Part shown: one piece after another, positions 41,948 to 50,815 of the stretch
Layout: each line of letters starts with the position of its first letter
Numbering within the stretch: the stretch's first letter is position 1
Source of the DNA: Bin87 sp034420475
GTDB lineage: Bacteria; Chloroflexota; Dehalococcoidia; Lucifugimonadales; UBA3495
Length of the DNA: 54,032 nucleotides
Reading direction: 5' to 3'
NCBI GenBank assembly: GCA_034420475.1
Contig: DAOULH010000028.1
Location: 1-54,032 of the forward strand
Position numbers and translations under genes: made by a program
The notes under the pieces: model-generated
The model's database searches: none
What the model was told of the DNA's origin: nothing
What the model saw: only the letters and a program-made list of their open reading frames with translations

Positions 41948-42325
41948 CTAGTGTCCGCCGCAGCCGCCACCGCAACCACCGCCGCCACAGCCACAGCCGC
42001 CACCACCGCAGCCGCATCCACCACTGCCGCAGCCGCCGCCGGCGTACATGGGGTTGTTGATGACGAACCCGACCCGGCCGCCGAACTCTTCCACGTAGTC
42101 GATGGTGGCTTCTTCCAGGAACGGCGCGCTGTCGGAGTCCATGAGGAACTCCATGCCGTCCATGCGCAGCACGGTGTCGTCAGGCTGGTGCTCCTTCTCC
42201 ATGGTCAGCATGTACTGCAAACCGTGGCCGGCAGGCATGGCCACCACCCGCAGGGCGGAACCGGCCTCGTCCTCGGCGGTGATCACTTCCTTGAGTTTCT
42301 CGATGGCCAGAGGGGTAACGTTCAT
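41948..42325 (-). CDS. HesB/IscA-like protein with Gly/Cys-rich tail
   Basis: 125 residues from ATG 42325, preferred for its AGGAG. The A-type carrier fold is clear: PLAIEKLKEVI, SALRVVAMPAGHGLQYML, DGMEFLMDSDSAPFLEEATIDYVEEFGGRVGFVINNP. The usual first Cys (GGCSGFQY) is His34 here. Instead of a short CGC end there is a tail with seven cysteines (99, 104, 106, 111, 113, 118, 122) among glycines. It may hold iron-sulfur clusters or other metals in a modified way. Confidence 0.88.
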   Translation of the reverse strand: MNVTPLAIEKLKEVITAEDEAGSALRVVAMPAGHGLQYMLTMEKEHQPDDTVLRMDGMEFLMDSDSAPFLEEATIDYVEEFGGRVGFVINNPMYAGGGCGSGGCGCGGGGCGCGGGGCGGGCGGH

Positions 42326-42525
42326 CGTCGTCGCTCCTGAACAGCGCAAGTGACGGGAACTCCGCGCGGAATCCCCACGTTCTCATAGTGAGCAAAGCGT
42401 ATCACGGGCCAACAAGGGCCGTCAAACGCGGTGTCCGTTGGTTCGATGAGCGTGCCTGCCCGAATACCGTCGCTGACCTTTACCCGGATAGATAAGCGCC
42501 GTCGGCCGTTCGGGGCGGTTGGCAC

Positions 42526-42939
42526 TCATCCGGTGAAGGGGTTGAGCAAATCGGCGCCCAGTCCTTGAACCTGGGAGAGGTTGCGCGTCACCAAAGTCAG
42601 ACCGTGGACTTTGGCGGTGGCGGCGAGAAGGCCGTCCACAATTGGCACGTTGCGAATGGCGTACATTTGGCCCCAGGCGTCGGCAACGGCGGCGTCAACC
42701 GGCAGGATGCGGTTGGCGAAAAATTCATAAACCGTTTCCAACCAGATTGTCAGGATTTCCGTCTGGCGATAGTCATGGCGTCGGCGTACGATTTCGATTC
42801 CCTTGCGAATTTCGCCAATGACCAGCGCGCTGGTGAACAGATCCGTACCTTGAACACCCTCGTACCAAGACGCCACGCCGGGATTGCATCGCTGTCCCAG
42901 CCGCAATTCTGAGATTACGTTGGTGTCAAGGAGGAACAT
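42526..42939 (-). CDS. VapC-like PIN-domain toxin
   Basis: 137 residues. MFLLDTNVISELRLG carries the first catalytic Asp (D5), ALVIGEIRKG the conserved Glu, and VDGLLAATAKVHGLTLVTRN the C-terminal acidic residues. FitB/VapC-type ribonuclease. Its ATG overlaps the antitoxin stop (TAATG). Confidence 0.93.
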   Translation of the reverse strand: MFLLDTNVISELRLGQRCNPGVASWYEGVQGTDLFTSALVIGEIRKGIEIVRRRHDYRQTEILTIWLETVYEFFANRILPVDAAVADAWGQMYAIRNVPIVDGLLAATAKVHGLTLVTRNLSQVQGLGADLLNPFTG

Positions 42940-43160
42940 TACAACTCCACCTCACGCGGATATTCGGGTTCCCGCGTCAAGTCAATGCCATCGATGGGGC
43001 AGACGGCCAGAAGTTCCTTGAAATTCAGGGAACGGTAATACTCACGTACGCGCTCCCGTTCTTCGTCAGTGAGAGGCTTACCCTTGTCCGCCTCGGTGTG
43101 AACAATCTCGGATCCCAAATGCACGGGATGCGGAATGGCGATGGGGTCTTGGGTAGTCAT
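42939..43160 (-). CDS. VapB-like antitoxin
   Basis: 73 residues, acidic and largely unfolded in appearance; PLTDEERERVREYYRSLNFKELLAV is helical and DREPEYPREVEL-like C-terminus would wrap the toxin. No ribbon-helix-helix core is obvious, so the DNA-binding part is uncertain. Gene order (antitoxin then toxin) and overlap make the assignment good. Confidence 0.75.
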   Translation of the reverse strand: MTTQDPIAIPHPVHLGSEIVHTEADKGKPLTDEERERVREYYRSLNFKELLAVCPIDGIDLTREPEYPREVEL

Positions 43161-43191
43161 TTTATCGCCTCCTGACCACGTTGCGTTGTCG

Positions 43192-44973
43192 TCAGATGCC
43201 GTTGGCGTGGGGCCAGACTTTTATTGCCGCTTGGCAAATGCGACGGGCGCGGTGGGCAATTGCCGTTTCGTCCCACACGTCTGGCGCGTTGTCCAGCAAG
43301 TCTTTGTTGATGGAAAGGTTGGTGTGCTCACGTAGCCCTTTTCGCTTTTTCTCCCACGGGTCGTCGGACAGGAAGGAATTGAGACCTGGTGTGATAAGAG
43401 TCAGGTTGCCGATGGAGTGGATCAGGCGGTCACGATTAACTTCCGCGATACCCGGCTCTTCAACATCGTCCGGAAGGGTCCAGTGCCGACGCCAGTTTTG
43501 TGGCATCACGTGCTCAATGGTCAGATTGCGGGGCACATCCCGACTCTCAGAGTACCTTGTCCGCAACGCTCCCTCAATACCCTCCAAAATCAGGCGCAAT
43601 CGCCCTTGCGTCAAGGACCAGTACAGTGGCGCAGTCAGAAACGCGTCCTCTAGCATCTGGTCATCCGGCCAAATATTGGCGTAAGCTTGCTGCGACGCCA
43701 AGTATCGCACGATGGCATCTCCCGCCGCTTCACTGTTATCTTGCTCCAGTTCTCGGAGCAGGCCAAGGAAAAGCTGGCCGTAGTTTCTGGTGGACAAACC
43801 GCGCACCATCCGCCTCACGAGGTAGCTCTCCAAAGCGCACAATCCTTTCAATAGCTGCGGTTGTGGGACATCGGACGCGAATAGCCATAGCAGGACGGGC
43901 GTCAGTACGCCAATCTGCATCACTTGATGGCGGTACAGGAAATCATCGAACTCCGGCTTGCCCCGCCGCTCAAGGTCGTAGTAGATTGCCCCGATTTCGC
44001 CGACGTCCGCCGCGATTGCAGCAATTGATCCGCCGACGCTTTTGGCGTCATCGGCGTATTTTTTGAACGCATCGAACTCGTCGTTCGTCCTGGTTGGCGT
44101 CAGGCGGCGCATGGTCAGCCAGTTGTTCAAGAACAAGTCGATGCGGGGACGACGCTGTCGGCCTCTCCCGACTTCGTTACGCCACCAACTGTCCGTGTCA
44201 AAGCCCCACAGCGCAGAGGCGTTCCGCTTGTCGCCGTCAGAACGGGCTTCATACAGAATCCGGTTCTTTATCATCTCTGACTGTAGTAGCGGTGTCCCAC
44301 GCGCATTCAGCGTTTCAAAGATGATGTGGGGGTCATCTGCTGGTGCAAGGTTAATGACCACCAGCTCCAAGAGGTCTGAAACCGCTCGCTCCAGAGCTTC
44401 GGCGGCATTATCTCGGGTTGTGCCATTCTGGCAGATGCTATCTATCCATAAGTCCACCTGTGTCTTGAAGAAATTGTGGGCCCGTACAATGCGGGATGTG
44501 CGATATTCTTCACTGGACAGGTCGTTGCTCATCGCGTGGCGAAAAGCGTCTTGGTCGTTGATTGTAGGCCAAACCTTGAAAGCGTTGTCCGAGTCGCCTT
44601 GCAGGAATACCTCAGGATTGGTGACGAGAAAAGACAGACGCGCCGCCGGAGTGCTGTTGCCCCGAATTTCGAGCGACTCTTGAACAGCATCCAACAGCAA
44701 CTGTAGGGTAGTCAGCCGTTGCTGACCATCAACTACCATGTGGGTCTCAAACCCCAGTGCGTCGTTGAGTCGCTGCTGGAGAACGATAGCCCCCATAAAA
44801 TGCGTAGAGCCTTTGCCGTCCTCGAGGTAGTGCTCGGCGGTATCGCGCACATCCTCCCACAATGGTTCCCATTGTTCTTCCTGTTCCCAAACGTAAGGAC
44901 GCTGAAACTCCGGGATTTCGTAGCGCACAGTTTTTTGGAATAGCATCGTCGGCTTGACGGTATTGGCCTGCAT
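43192..44973 (-). CDS. GmrSD-like type IV restriction enzyme (DUF262-DUF1524)
   Basis: 593 residues from ATG 44973, which has AAGGAG at proper spacing. DUF262 at the N-terminus: IPEFQRPYVWEQEEQW (24-29 QRPYVW) and MVVDGQQRLTTLQLLLD (82-90), a ParB-like NTPase. DUF1524 at the C-terminus: TIEHVMPQNW and HSIGNLTLITPGLN, an HNH-type nuclease. In GmrSD the two halves cut modified phage DNA. Less GC-rich than neighbours, suggesting recent gain. Follows the VapBC pair on the same strand. Confidence 0.92.
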   Translation of the reverse strand: MQANTVKPTMLFQKTVRYEIPEFQRPYVWEQEEQWEPLWEDVRDTAEHYLEDGKGSTHFMGAIVLQQRLNDALGFETHMVVDGQQRLTTLQLLLDAVQESLEIRGNSTPAARLSFLVTNPEVFLQGDSDNAFKVWPTINDQDAFRHAMSNDLSSEEYRTSRIVRAHNFFKTQVDLWIDSICQNGTTRDNAAEALERAVSDLLELVVINLAPADDPHIIFETLNARGTPLLQSEMIKNRILYEARSDGDKRNASALWGFDTDSWWRNEVGRGRQRRPRIDLFLNNWLTMRRLTPTRTNDEFDAFKKYADDAKSVGGSIAAIAADVGEIGAIYYDLERRGKPEFDDFLYRHQVMQIGVLTPVLLWLFASDVPQPQLLKGLCALESYLVRRMVRGLSTRNYGQLFLGLLRELEQDNSEAAGDAIVRYLASQQAYANIWPDDQMLEDAFLTAPLYWSLTQGRLRLILEGIEGALRTRYSESRDVPRNLTIEHVMPQNWRRHWTLPDDVEEPGIAEVNRDRLIHSIGNLTLITPGLNSFLSDDPWEKKRKGLREHTNLSINKDLLDNAPDVWDETAIAHRARRICQAAIKVWPHANGI

Positions 44974-45031
44974 CGTTCTCACTCCTTGACGCGCCCGATT
45001 TTACCATAAGCCGTAGTCCCATCCCGTCCTC

Positions 45032-45060
45032 TTGCCCCCGCCCCCACCCGTCCCTATACT
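45032..45060 (+). promoter_or_regulatory. Putative promoter of the 45128 flavin oxidoreductase
   Basis: TTGCCC (45032-45037), 17-bp spacer, TATACT (45055-45060), 67 bp before the start codon. Same arrangement as the Fur-type promoter. Confidence 0.6.
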
Positions 45061-45127
45061 GCGCCCATCGACCACCGGGCCCGGCGTTCCGGGCTCTTTC
45101 CGCCGGCCCACAGCGAGGAGGCTCCTG

Positions 45128-46294
45128 ATGCCCAAAGACCATGTGGAAGTTTTCTGGTTCTCCGAACAACCCTACGGCCACGTTACCGACGACGACGTGT
45201 CACAGTACGAGTCGGGGCGGCTGGATTTCTCCAACTCGCACTTCGACCCCGAAAAGGCCCACGTCCTCTATAACCAGTACCACGAGCAGTACACCTGGGC
45301 CGACGAAAACGGCTTCGACGGCATCATGTCCAACGAGCACCACGCCTCGTACTGGTGCATGAAGCCCGCGGTCAACATCGACGCCGCCGTCATCGCCAAG
45401 GTGACGCGCAACGCCAAGATCGCCATCCTGGGCAACGTCATCGCCGTCAACGACCCCATCCGCATGGCCGAGGAAATCGCCATGCTGGACTGCATCTCCG
45501 GCGGCCGCATCATCTCAGGTTTCGTGCGCGGCACCGCGGTGGAGACCCTGCAGGGCGGCATCGCCCCGCCGCAGAACCGCGACCGTTTCGAGGAAGCCCA
45601 CGACCTGATCATCAAGTGCTGGACTGAGCCGGGGCCCTTCCGTTACGAGGGCGAGTACTACCATTACCGGAAGGTGAACCCCTGGGTGCTGCCCATGCAG
45701 AAGCCCCATCCGCCCATCTGGTTCCCCGGATTCAGCAGCCCGGAGAGCGTCGTGTGGGCCGCCCGACACGAGCATCCCTACATGAACCTGGGATCGCTGC
45801 TGGAACACACCCACCGGCTGCGCGACGTGTACATCGACACCGCGCGGGAGACCGGGTTCGAGCCCGGCCCCGAGCACTTCGGCTACCTGCTGCGGATCTT
45901 CTGCGCCGACACTGACGAGAAGGCCCAGGAGATCGGCCGCGAGTTCCTCTGGACCCAGGAGCACCGCAACCGTGGCCCCCGCGAGCACAACGACCCGCCC
46001 GGCTACCAGTCCCGCGAGGCGGTCAACATCCAGCGGACGCTGCCCGGCGCCGGCGGATTCGGCCGGATGATGACCTACGAGGAACTGCAAGAGGCGAACA
46101 ACATCATCGTGGGCAGCCCCGACACCGTGCGGGAAAAGCTGTCCATGATCGTCGACCGCCTCAACCCCGGCTTCCTCCACATCTACGGCAACGAGGGCGC
46201 CATGGCTCACGAGGACGTGATGCGCTCCATCGAGCTGATCGGCCGTGAGGTCATCCCCGCCCTGCACGAGATCCCGCTGGTGGACCACTACTAA
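45128..46294 (+). CDS. Luciferase-like (LLM class) flavin-dependent oxidoreductase
   Basis: 388 residues from ATG 45128 with GAGGAGG upstream. ENGFDGIMSNEHHASYWCMKP, IAILGNVIAVNDPIRMAEEIAMLDCISGGRIISGFVRG and VGSPDTVREKLSMIVDRLNPGFLHIYG are the family's FMN and barrel motifs. Close in plan to the 13.5-kb enzyme. It could act with a flavin reductase such as the one at 5140. Substrate unknown; single gene with its own promoter. Confidence 0.92.
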   Translation: MPKDHVEVFWFSEQPYGHVTDDDVSQYESGRLDFSNSHFDPEKAHVLYNQYHEQYTWADENGFDGIMSNEHHASYWCMKPAVNIDAAVIAKVTRNAKIAILGNVIAVNDPIRMAEEIAMLDCISGGRIISGFVRGTAVETLQGGIAPPQNRDRFEEAHDLIIKCWTEPGPFRYEGEYYHYRKVNPWVLPMQKPHPPIWFPGFSSPESVVWAARHEHPYMNLGSLLEHTHRLRDVYIDTARETGFEPGPEHFGYLLRIFCADTDEKAQEIGREFLWTQEHRNRGPREHNDPPGYQSREAVNIQRTLPGAGGFGRMMTYEELQEANNIIVGSPDTVREKLSMIVDRLNPGFLHIYGNEGAMAHEDVMRSIELIGREVIPALHEIPLVDHY

Positions 46295-46381
46295 GCCGTG
46301 TTGACATTTCACCGTCGTCCGACTCGTGCCGGAACGATGGTGAAATGCGAAGCCTCAACAGAACCCGGGACCAAGCAGAAA

Positions 46382-46597
46382 ATGCGAAACGAGTTCACAG
46401 CGGTTATTGAACGGGATGGGGACTGGTTCATAGCCTGGAGTCCCGAGGTGCCCGAAGCCAACGGCCAGGGCAGAACCCAATCTCTGGCCAAGGAAAATTT
46501 GGCGGAGGCAATTGAGCTGGTGCTGGAAGACCGCCGCCAGGAAGGACTTAACACCGTATCCGCCGAGGCCATCCGTGACATCGTCATAGTTGGATGA
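46382..46597 (+). CDS. HicB-type antitoxin
   Basis: 71 residues. FTAVIERDGDWFIAWSPEVPEANGQGRTQSLAKENLAEAIELVLED is the HicB partially degraded RNase H fold. No C-terminal DNA-binding domain is seen. Overlaps the HicA gene by 4 bp (ATGA). Antitoxin-first order. Confidence 0.9.
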   Translation: MRNEFTAVIERDGDWFIAWSPEVPEANGQGRTQSLAKENLAEAIELVLEDRRQEGLNTVSAEAIRDIVIVG

Positions 46598-46782
46598 AAA
46601 GAGGCGATCTGATTCGACACCTCCATCGCAACGGGTGTCGCTTGAAACGTGAAGGACGAGCGCATTCATTGTGGTGGAACCCGGCGACGAGGGCAGTTGA
46701 AGCGGTTCCGCGCCACAGCGAAATATCCAATCAATTGGCTCGCAAGATATGCCGGAACCTTGCCGCACCGCTTCTGGGCTGA
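46594..46782 (+). CDS. HicA-type mRNA interferase toxin
   Basis: 62 residues. MKRGDLIRHLHRNGCRLKREGRAHSLWWNP with the catalytic His near residue 24, then AVPRHSEISNQLARKICRNL. Double-stranded-RNA-binding-like fold that cleaves mRNA on ribosomes. Partner of the preceding HicB. Confidence 0.93.
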   Translation: MKRGDLIRHLHRNGCRLKREGRAHSLWWNPATRAVEAVPRHSEISNQLARKICRNLAAPLLG

Positions 46783-46812
46783 AATTGGATACTCAATCCG
46801 GTTGGTAATGTC

Positions 46813-47706
46813 ATGAGGACTCAATTGCCGCCGCAGCAAGCCTTCATCGGCGTCGGCACCATGGGCAGCCTCATGGCCGGCTGCCTCTTGGACGCCGGCG
46901 TCCACCTGACCGTCTACGACATCAGGCGAGAGGCGGCGGAACCGCTGCTGGATCGCGGCGCCCGCTGGTCGGACAGCGCCGAGCAGGCAGTGGCCGACTG
47001 CCAGATCGTCTGGACCTCCCTGCCCGGTCCAACCCAGGTGGAATCGGCGCTGCTGGGGAACGAGGTCGGCGTGCTGTCCGCGATGGCGGACGGCGCGATG
47101 CTGGTGGACACCACCACCAACGATCCCGACGTGGCCCGCCGCGTGTCCACCGCCTGCGCGGAGCGCGGCCTGACCATGCTGGACGCGCCGGTGAGCGGCC
47201 GCCCGCCCACGATGACCATGATGGTCGGCGGGGAGCGCGCCGTGTTCGAGCGTGTCCGGATGACGCTGGATGCCGTCGCGGCCCAGGTGTTCTACGTCGG
47301 GCCGGCTGGCGCGGGCTGCGTCGCCAAGCTGGCCACGCAATACATGGGCTACACCAACCTGATCGCGGCCATCGAGGGAATGCTGATCGCCCGCATGGGC
47401 GGTGTCGATCCGGCGGTTTTGGCCGAGATCGTACCGGTCAGCGCCGGCGCCAGTCGGGCGTTCAACGCGATCCCCAACAGCATCCTGAATCGATCGTTTG
47501 CGGCCGGCGGCACTCTGGACATCGTGGCCAAGGACGTAGCGTTGGCGTGCGAACTGGCGGAGCGGCTCCAAGCTCCGGCGGGCACCGGCTCGGTCGCCGA
47601 TGCGCTGTACCAGCAGGCCCAGGCCGAGGGCTGGGGCAACGAGGGGTATCCTATCGTCGCGAGGATCCTGGAAGCCCTGGCGGGAGTTGAGTTGGGGAAG
47701 ACGTAG
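46813..47706 (+). CDS. 3-hydroxyisobutyrate dehydrogenase-family NAD(P)-dependent oxidoreductase
   Basis: 297 residues. AFIGVGTMGSLMAGCLLDAG binds the cofactor; LDAPVSGRPP is the substrate loop; AGCVAKLATQYM holds the catalytic Lys. Acts on a beta-hydroxyacid; which one is not clear. The stop is directly followed by the tandem repeat of the neighbouring minus-strand gene. Confidence 0.92.
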   Translation: MRTQLPPQQAFIGVGTMGSLMAGCLLDAGVHLTVYDIRREAAEPLLDRGARWSDSAEQAVADCQIVWTSLPGPTQVESALLGNEVGVLSAMADGAMLVDTTTNDPDVARRVSTACAERGLTMLDAPVSGRPPTMTMMVGGERAVFERVRMTLDAVAAQVFYVGPAGAGCVAKLATQYMGYTNLIAAIEGMLIARMGGVDPAVLAEIVPVSAGASRAFNAIPNSILNRSFAAGGTLDIVAKDVALACELAERLQAPAGTGSVADALYQQAQAEGWGNEGYPIVARILEALAGVELGKT

Positions 47707-48132
47707 CGGTCGCTACCGCTGCGGCCGGTCGGCGTCAGATTCGTCGGCAAGAATGCTGGCGATTTCAGGGGGAGGCATTCCGCGTTCCGCCAGCACCTTT
47801 TTGATGCGTTCCCGCTCCTGGCGGCGCCCTCTCTCCATGGCCCGTTTCTCAACGGCTTCTTTCGCGGCAAACCACATCTGCAAAACTGTATTGCTAGCCG
47901 CGCCGGATGCTCCGCCTGGAGATGCGTTGCGGTGAATGACGGTCGCTACCGCTGCGACCGGTCGGCGTCAGATTCGTCGGCAAGAATGCTGGCGATTTCA
48001 GGGGGAGGCATCCCGCGTTCCGCCAGCGCCTTGCTGATGCGCTCGCGCTCCTCTTGGCGTCCTTCCCGGCGCCCTCTCTCCCTGGACCGTTTTTCAACGG
48101 CTTCTTTCGCGGCGAACCACATCTGCAAAACT
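47707..48132. repeat. Tandem direct duplication of a gene 3' end
   Basis: 47707-47887 and 47940-48132 are near-identical copies, differing at a few positions and by a ~15-bp insertion in the second. About 52 bp separate them. Each encodes, on the minus strand, the same C-terminal peptide. Copy 1 begins exactly after the stop of the dehydrogenase gene. Confidence 0.9.
47713..47877 (-). pseudogene. Truncated copy of the coiled-coil membrane protein C-terminus
   Basis: From an ATG at 47877, 54 residues read MWFAAKEAVEKRAMERGRR and end in PPPEIASILADESDADRPQR. The membrane part of the full-length neighbour is missing. It may be a fragment, or translated as a free C-terminal domain since the frame is intact. 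Confidence 0.6.
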
Positions 48133-48347
48133 CCATATAGCGCGACGGTGGAGGGGAACAGCAGCAGCGTCCCCAGTATGATCACGCCATCGTCCTTTTC
48201 GGTCAGCCCTTTGAAGAACCCGATGCCCCATAACCCGGCACAACTCTGGCAATAACTGATTGCCACCGCGATAGCCATACTGGCCGTAACGGCCAGTGAA
48301 CCATCGACAAATCTCCAGGTTGACCGATTGCCCTCGTTCGTTCCCAT
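47946..48347 (-). CDS. Small membrane protein with charged helical tail, hypothetical
   Basis: 133 residues from ATG 48347 (a longer frame to 48497 exists but lacks support). Two hydrophobic segments (LAVTASMAIAVAISYCQSCAGLWGIGFF; VIILGTLLLFPSTVALYGVLQMWF) then a strongly charged helix (RSRERGRREGRQEERERISKALAERG) and PPPEIASILADESD. The tail motif ALAERGMPPPEIA resembles the repeats seen in transposase-related Rpn/PD-(D/E)XK C-termini. Function unknown; partly duplicated downstream. Confidence 0.65.
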   Translation of the reverse strand: MGTNEGNRSTWRFVDGSLAVTASMAIAVAISYCQSCAGLWGIGFFKGLTEKDDGVIILGTLLLFPSTVALYGVLQMWFAAKEAVEKRSRERGRREGRQEERERISKALAERGMPPPEIASILADESDADRSQR

Positions 48348-48550
48348 TGTACCAGCCCGACAAAATTCCTTTCGTGACAGCGTAGCAATAACCGGAGCCG
48401 GCCGGCGGTGTGGGAATGTCACTATTATTCCGCGCTTTTGATGGTGAGCGCGCCCCGCCGACATACCCAAAGGAATAGCCCGCGGGAAAACATCCAACGC
48501 ACGCGGTGTGATACCATTCGGCTATGCAAGCCGCGCCCGGAGGGGACAAC

Positions 48551-49927
48551 ATGGCGATTACTTTCCAGCCCAGCAGTTACAGCGGCCTGGTTGACCGCGA
48601 CAACGGTATGGTCAGCCGCGAGATCTTCGTAAATTCCGACATCTACGCCGAGGAACAGGAGCGCATCTTCACCCGCGCCTGGCTGTTCGTCGGCCACGAG
48701 AGCCAGGTCGCCAAGCCCGGCGACTTCTTCGTGTCCTCCATGGGCGAGGAGTCGGTGATCCTGTGCCGCGACCGCCAGGGCGAGATCCACGTCTTCCTGA
48801 ACTCGTGCATGCACCGGGGCATGAAGGTGTGCCGCTACGACGAGGGCAACACCCCCATCTTCACCTGCCCCTACCACGGCTGGAGCTTCGCCACCGACGG
48901 CGCCCTGGTCGGCGTGCCCTTCTACAAGGATGCCTACCACGAGGAGCTGGACAAGTCCCAGTGGGGCCTGATCCGCGTGCCCCGGATGGTGAATTACAAG
49001 GGCGGCATCTGGGCCACCTGGGACGCCAATGCCCCCGACTTCCTGGAGTACATCGGCGGCTTCCGCACCTACCTCGACATCCTCTTCGACGGGTGGGACG
49101 GCACCGAGGGCGGAACCGAGATCATCGGCGGCATCGAGAAGTGGATGGTCCCCAGCAACTGGAAGTTCCCCGCCGAGAACTTCATCGGCGACCGCTACCA
49201 CAACATCAGCCACCGCTCCGTTGACCTCGTCGGCATCGGCCCCTCCGGCCTGGGCCGCCGCGACAACAGCGAGCGGGAGGGCGCCAAGTCCCTGGACGTC
49301 TCCTTCCCCGAGCGTGGCCACGGCACCGTCATGTTCCTGAGGCCCGAGGACGCCCAGCCCGTCCCCTCCTACCAGAACGACCCCATCGTGTCCGAGTATT
49401 TCTACCAGTGCGAGATCGCCCGCAAGGAGCGTCAGGGACAGCTGTGGCGCATCCTGGCCGGGCCGGGGACGATCTTCCCCAACATGTCCTACCTGCCCCG
49501 CCAGCCGCGCAGCATCGCCGTGTGGCATCCCCGCGGCCCTGACCAGACCGAGGTCTGGCGCTGGTTCCTCGTGGACGCCTCCGCTCCGCCCGAGGTCAAG
49601 GAGTTCCTCCGCCAGTACTACATCCGTTACTCCGGTCCCGCCGGCCTCACCGAGCAGGACGACATGGAGAACTGGAACTACGCCCACGCCGCCAGCCGGG
49701 GCGCCATGGCCCGTCGGCATCACTACAACTACCAGATGGGCATGGGCTACGCGGTCACCGATTTCGAGGATGGCGGGCTGAAGCTGGACGGCACCGTGCT
49801 CGACACCACCAAGGCCCGGGCCGGCGAGCAGAACCAGCGTGGCTTCTACAACCGCTGGCGCGAGTTCATGGCCGCCCGTGACTGGGACGAACTGGCCACC
49901 TGGCGCAACAACGGCTCGGCCTGCTAG
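48551..49927 (+). CDS. Rieske aromatic ring-hydroxylating dioxygenase, alpha subunit
   Basis: 458 residues from ATG 48551 (GGAGGGGACAAC upstream). Rieske [2Fe-2S] ligands C86/H88 (CMHRG) and C106/H109 (CPYHGW). Mononuclear iron ligands H217 and H221 in GDRYHNISHRS. Full-length family size. It inserts both oxygen atoms of O2 into an aromatic ring. The beta subunit follows after 8 bp. No ferredoxin or reductase gene is adjacent, so electron donors must be encoded elsewhere. Confidence 0.96.
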   Translation: MAITFQPSSYSGLVDRDNGMVSREIFVNSDIYAEEQERIFTRAWLFVGHESQVAKPGDFFVSSMGEESVILCRDRQGEIHVFLNSCMHRGMKVCRYDEGNTPIFTCPYHGWSFATDGALVGVPFYKDAYHEELDKSQWGLIRVPRMVNYKGGIWATWDANAPDFLEYIGGFRTYLDILFDGWDGTEGGTEIIGGIEKWMVPSNWKFPAENFIGDRYHNISHRSVDLVGIGPSGLGRRDNSEREGAKSLDVSFPERGHGTVMFLRPEDAQPVPSYQNDPIVSEYFYQCEIARKERQGQLWRILAGPGTIFPNMSYLPRQPRSIAVWHPRGPDQTEVWRWFLVDASAPPEVKEFLRQYYIRYSGPAGLTEQDDMENWNYAHAASRGAMARRHHYNYQMGMGYAVTDFEDGGLKLDGTVLDTTKARAGEQNQRGFYNRWREFMAARDWDELATWRNNGSAC

Positions 49928-49935
49928 GTGACATT

Positions 49936-50481
49936 ATGGTTGTTGCCAACGACCCGCTGGCGATGCTCCTGCTCAAGCAGGACGTCGAGGCGTTCCTGTA
50001 CCACGAGGCCAACCTGCTGGATGACCGGCAGTACGAGGAATGGCTGGACCTGCTCACCGACGACGTGCGCTACTGGGTTCCCATGCGCCGCAACGTCAAG
50101 TTCGGTGAGCTGGAACGGGAGTTCACCCGCGAGGGCCAGGACATCAACTGGTTCGACGAGGGCAAGACCACGCTGACCCAGCGGGTCCGCCAGATCCTCA
50201 CCGGCGTCCACTGGGCTGAGGAACCCCTGTCGCGCCTCTCCCACCTGGTGACCAACGTCGAGATCACGGAGGCCACGCCCAGCGCAGCCGACGCTGGGGA
50301 GGTGTCGTTGCGCTGCCGGTTCATCATCTACCGCAACCGCGTCGCCACTGAGACCGACATCCTGGTGGGCCGCCGCGAGGACCGGTTGCGTCGGGTGGAT
50401 GGCCAGTGGCGCATCGCCCAGCGGCAGGTCTTCCTCGACCAGAACGTGCTCCTCGCCAAAAACCTCACCTTCTTCTTCTGA
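49936..50481 (+). CDS. Ring-hydroxylating dioxygenase beta subunit
   Basis: 181 residues, NTF2-like cone fold. VEAFLYHEANLLDDRQYEEWLDLLTDDVRYWVPMRRN is the family start, then RLSHLVTNVEI and GQWRIAQRQVFLDQNVLL at the end. Structural partner of the alpha subunit. Together they match the terminal oxygenase of aromatic-acid degradation systems. Confidence 0.95.
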   Translation: MVVANDPLAMLLLKQDVEAFLYHEANLLDDRQYEEWLDLLTDDVRYWVPMRRNVKFGELEREFTREGQDINWFDEGKTTLTQRVRQILTGVHWAEEPLSRLSHLVTNVEITEATPSAADAGEVSLRCRFIIYRNRVATETDILVGRREDRLRRVDGQWRIAQRQVFLDQNVLLAKNLTFFF

Positions 50482-50495
50482 TCGACGACTCCCCC

Positions 50496-50584
50496 TGTCA
50501 TTGCGAGGAGCGCAGCGACGTGGCAATCTGGTGAAGGATGAGTGCTACGCCGACGAGATTGCCGCGCTTCGCTCGCAATGACAG
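50496..50584. repeat. Palindromic intergenic repeat, family B copy 1
   Basis: CTGTCATTGCGAGGAGCGCA begins the left arm; the right arm ends GCTCGCAATGACAG. A short loop separates the arms. Fills the gap after the dioxygenase beta gene. Words of this type (TCATTGCGAG...GGCAATC) are widespread in bacterial intergenic regions. Confidence 0.85.
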
Positions 50585-50606
50585 CGGGCTGGAATGATGG
50601 TGCTTT

Positions 50607-50810
50607 ATGGCCGACATAGTAAACCTCTTTGAAGTGGAGCCGGGCCAGAAGGTGGGGCTCTACAGCGGAGCCACCGCCGAGGTGGTCTCCAACCCCCGCG
50701 ACGGCGTGTGGCTCTTCGTGCGCTACCTGACCAGTCCGGACGACCCCGACCAGGTGGGCGAGGAGGACATGGTCTTCGCCCAGGACGTGCTCGAACTGGT
50801 GACGGATTAG
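50607..50810 (+). CDS. Small hypothetical protein (SH3-like barrel?)
   Basis: 67 residues. Beta-rich: EVEPGQKVGLYSGATAEVVSNPRDGVWLFVRYL, with an acidic C-terminus. Such a plan suggests a small barrel (KOW/SH3-like), but no family is recognised. 5 bp before the next gene and co-directional with the Rieske genes, so it could belong to the same pathway. Confidence 0.55.
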   Translation: MADIVNLFEVEPGQKVGLYSGATAEVVSNPRDGVWLFVRYLTSPDDPDQVGEEDMVFAQDVLELVTD

Positions 50811-50815
50811 CGCCC

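Noticed and set aside
41950..42050. GCC/GCA-rich repeat that looks like a microsatellite
   Set aside because: In the minus strand it encodes the Gly/Cys tail of the HesB-like protein and the frame is kept.
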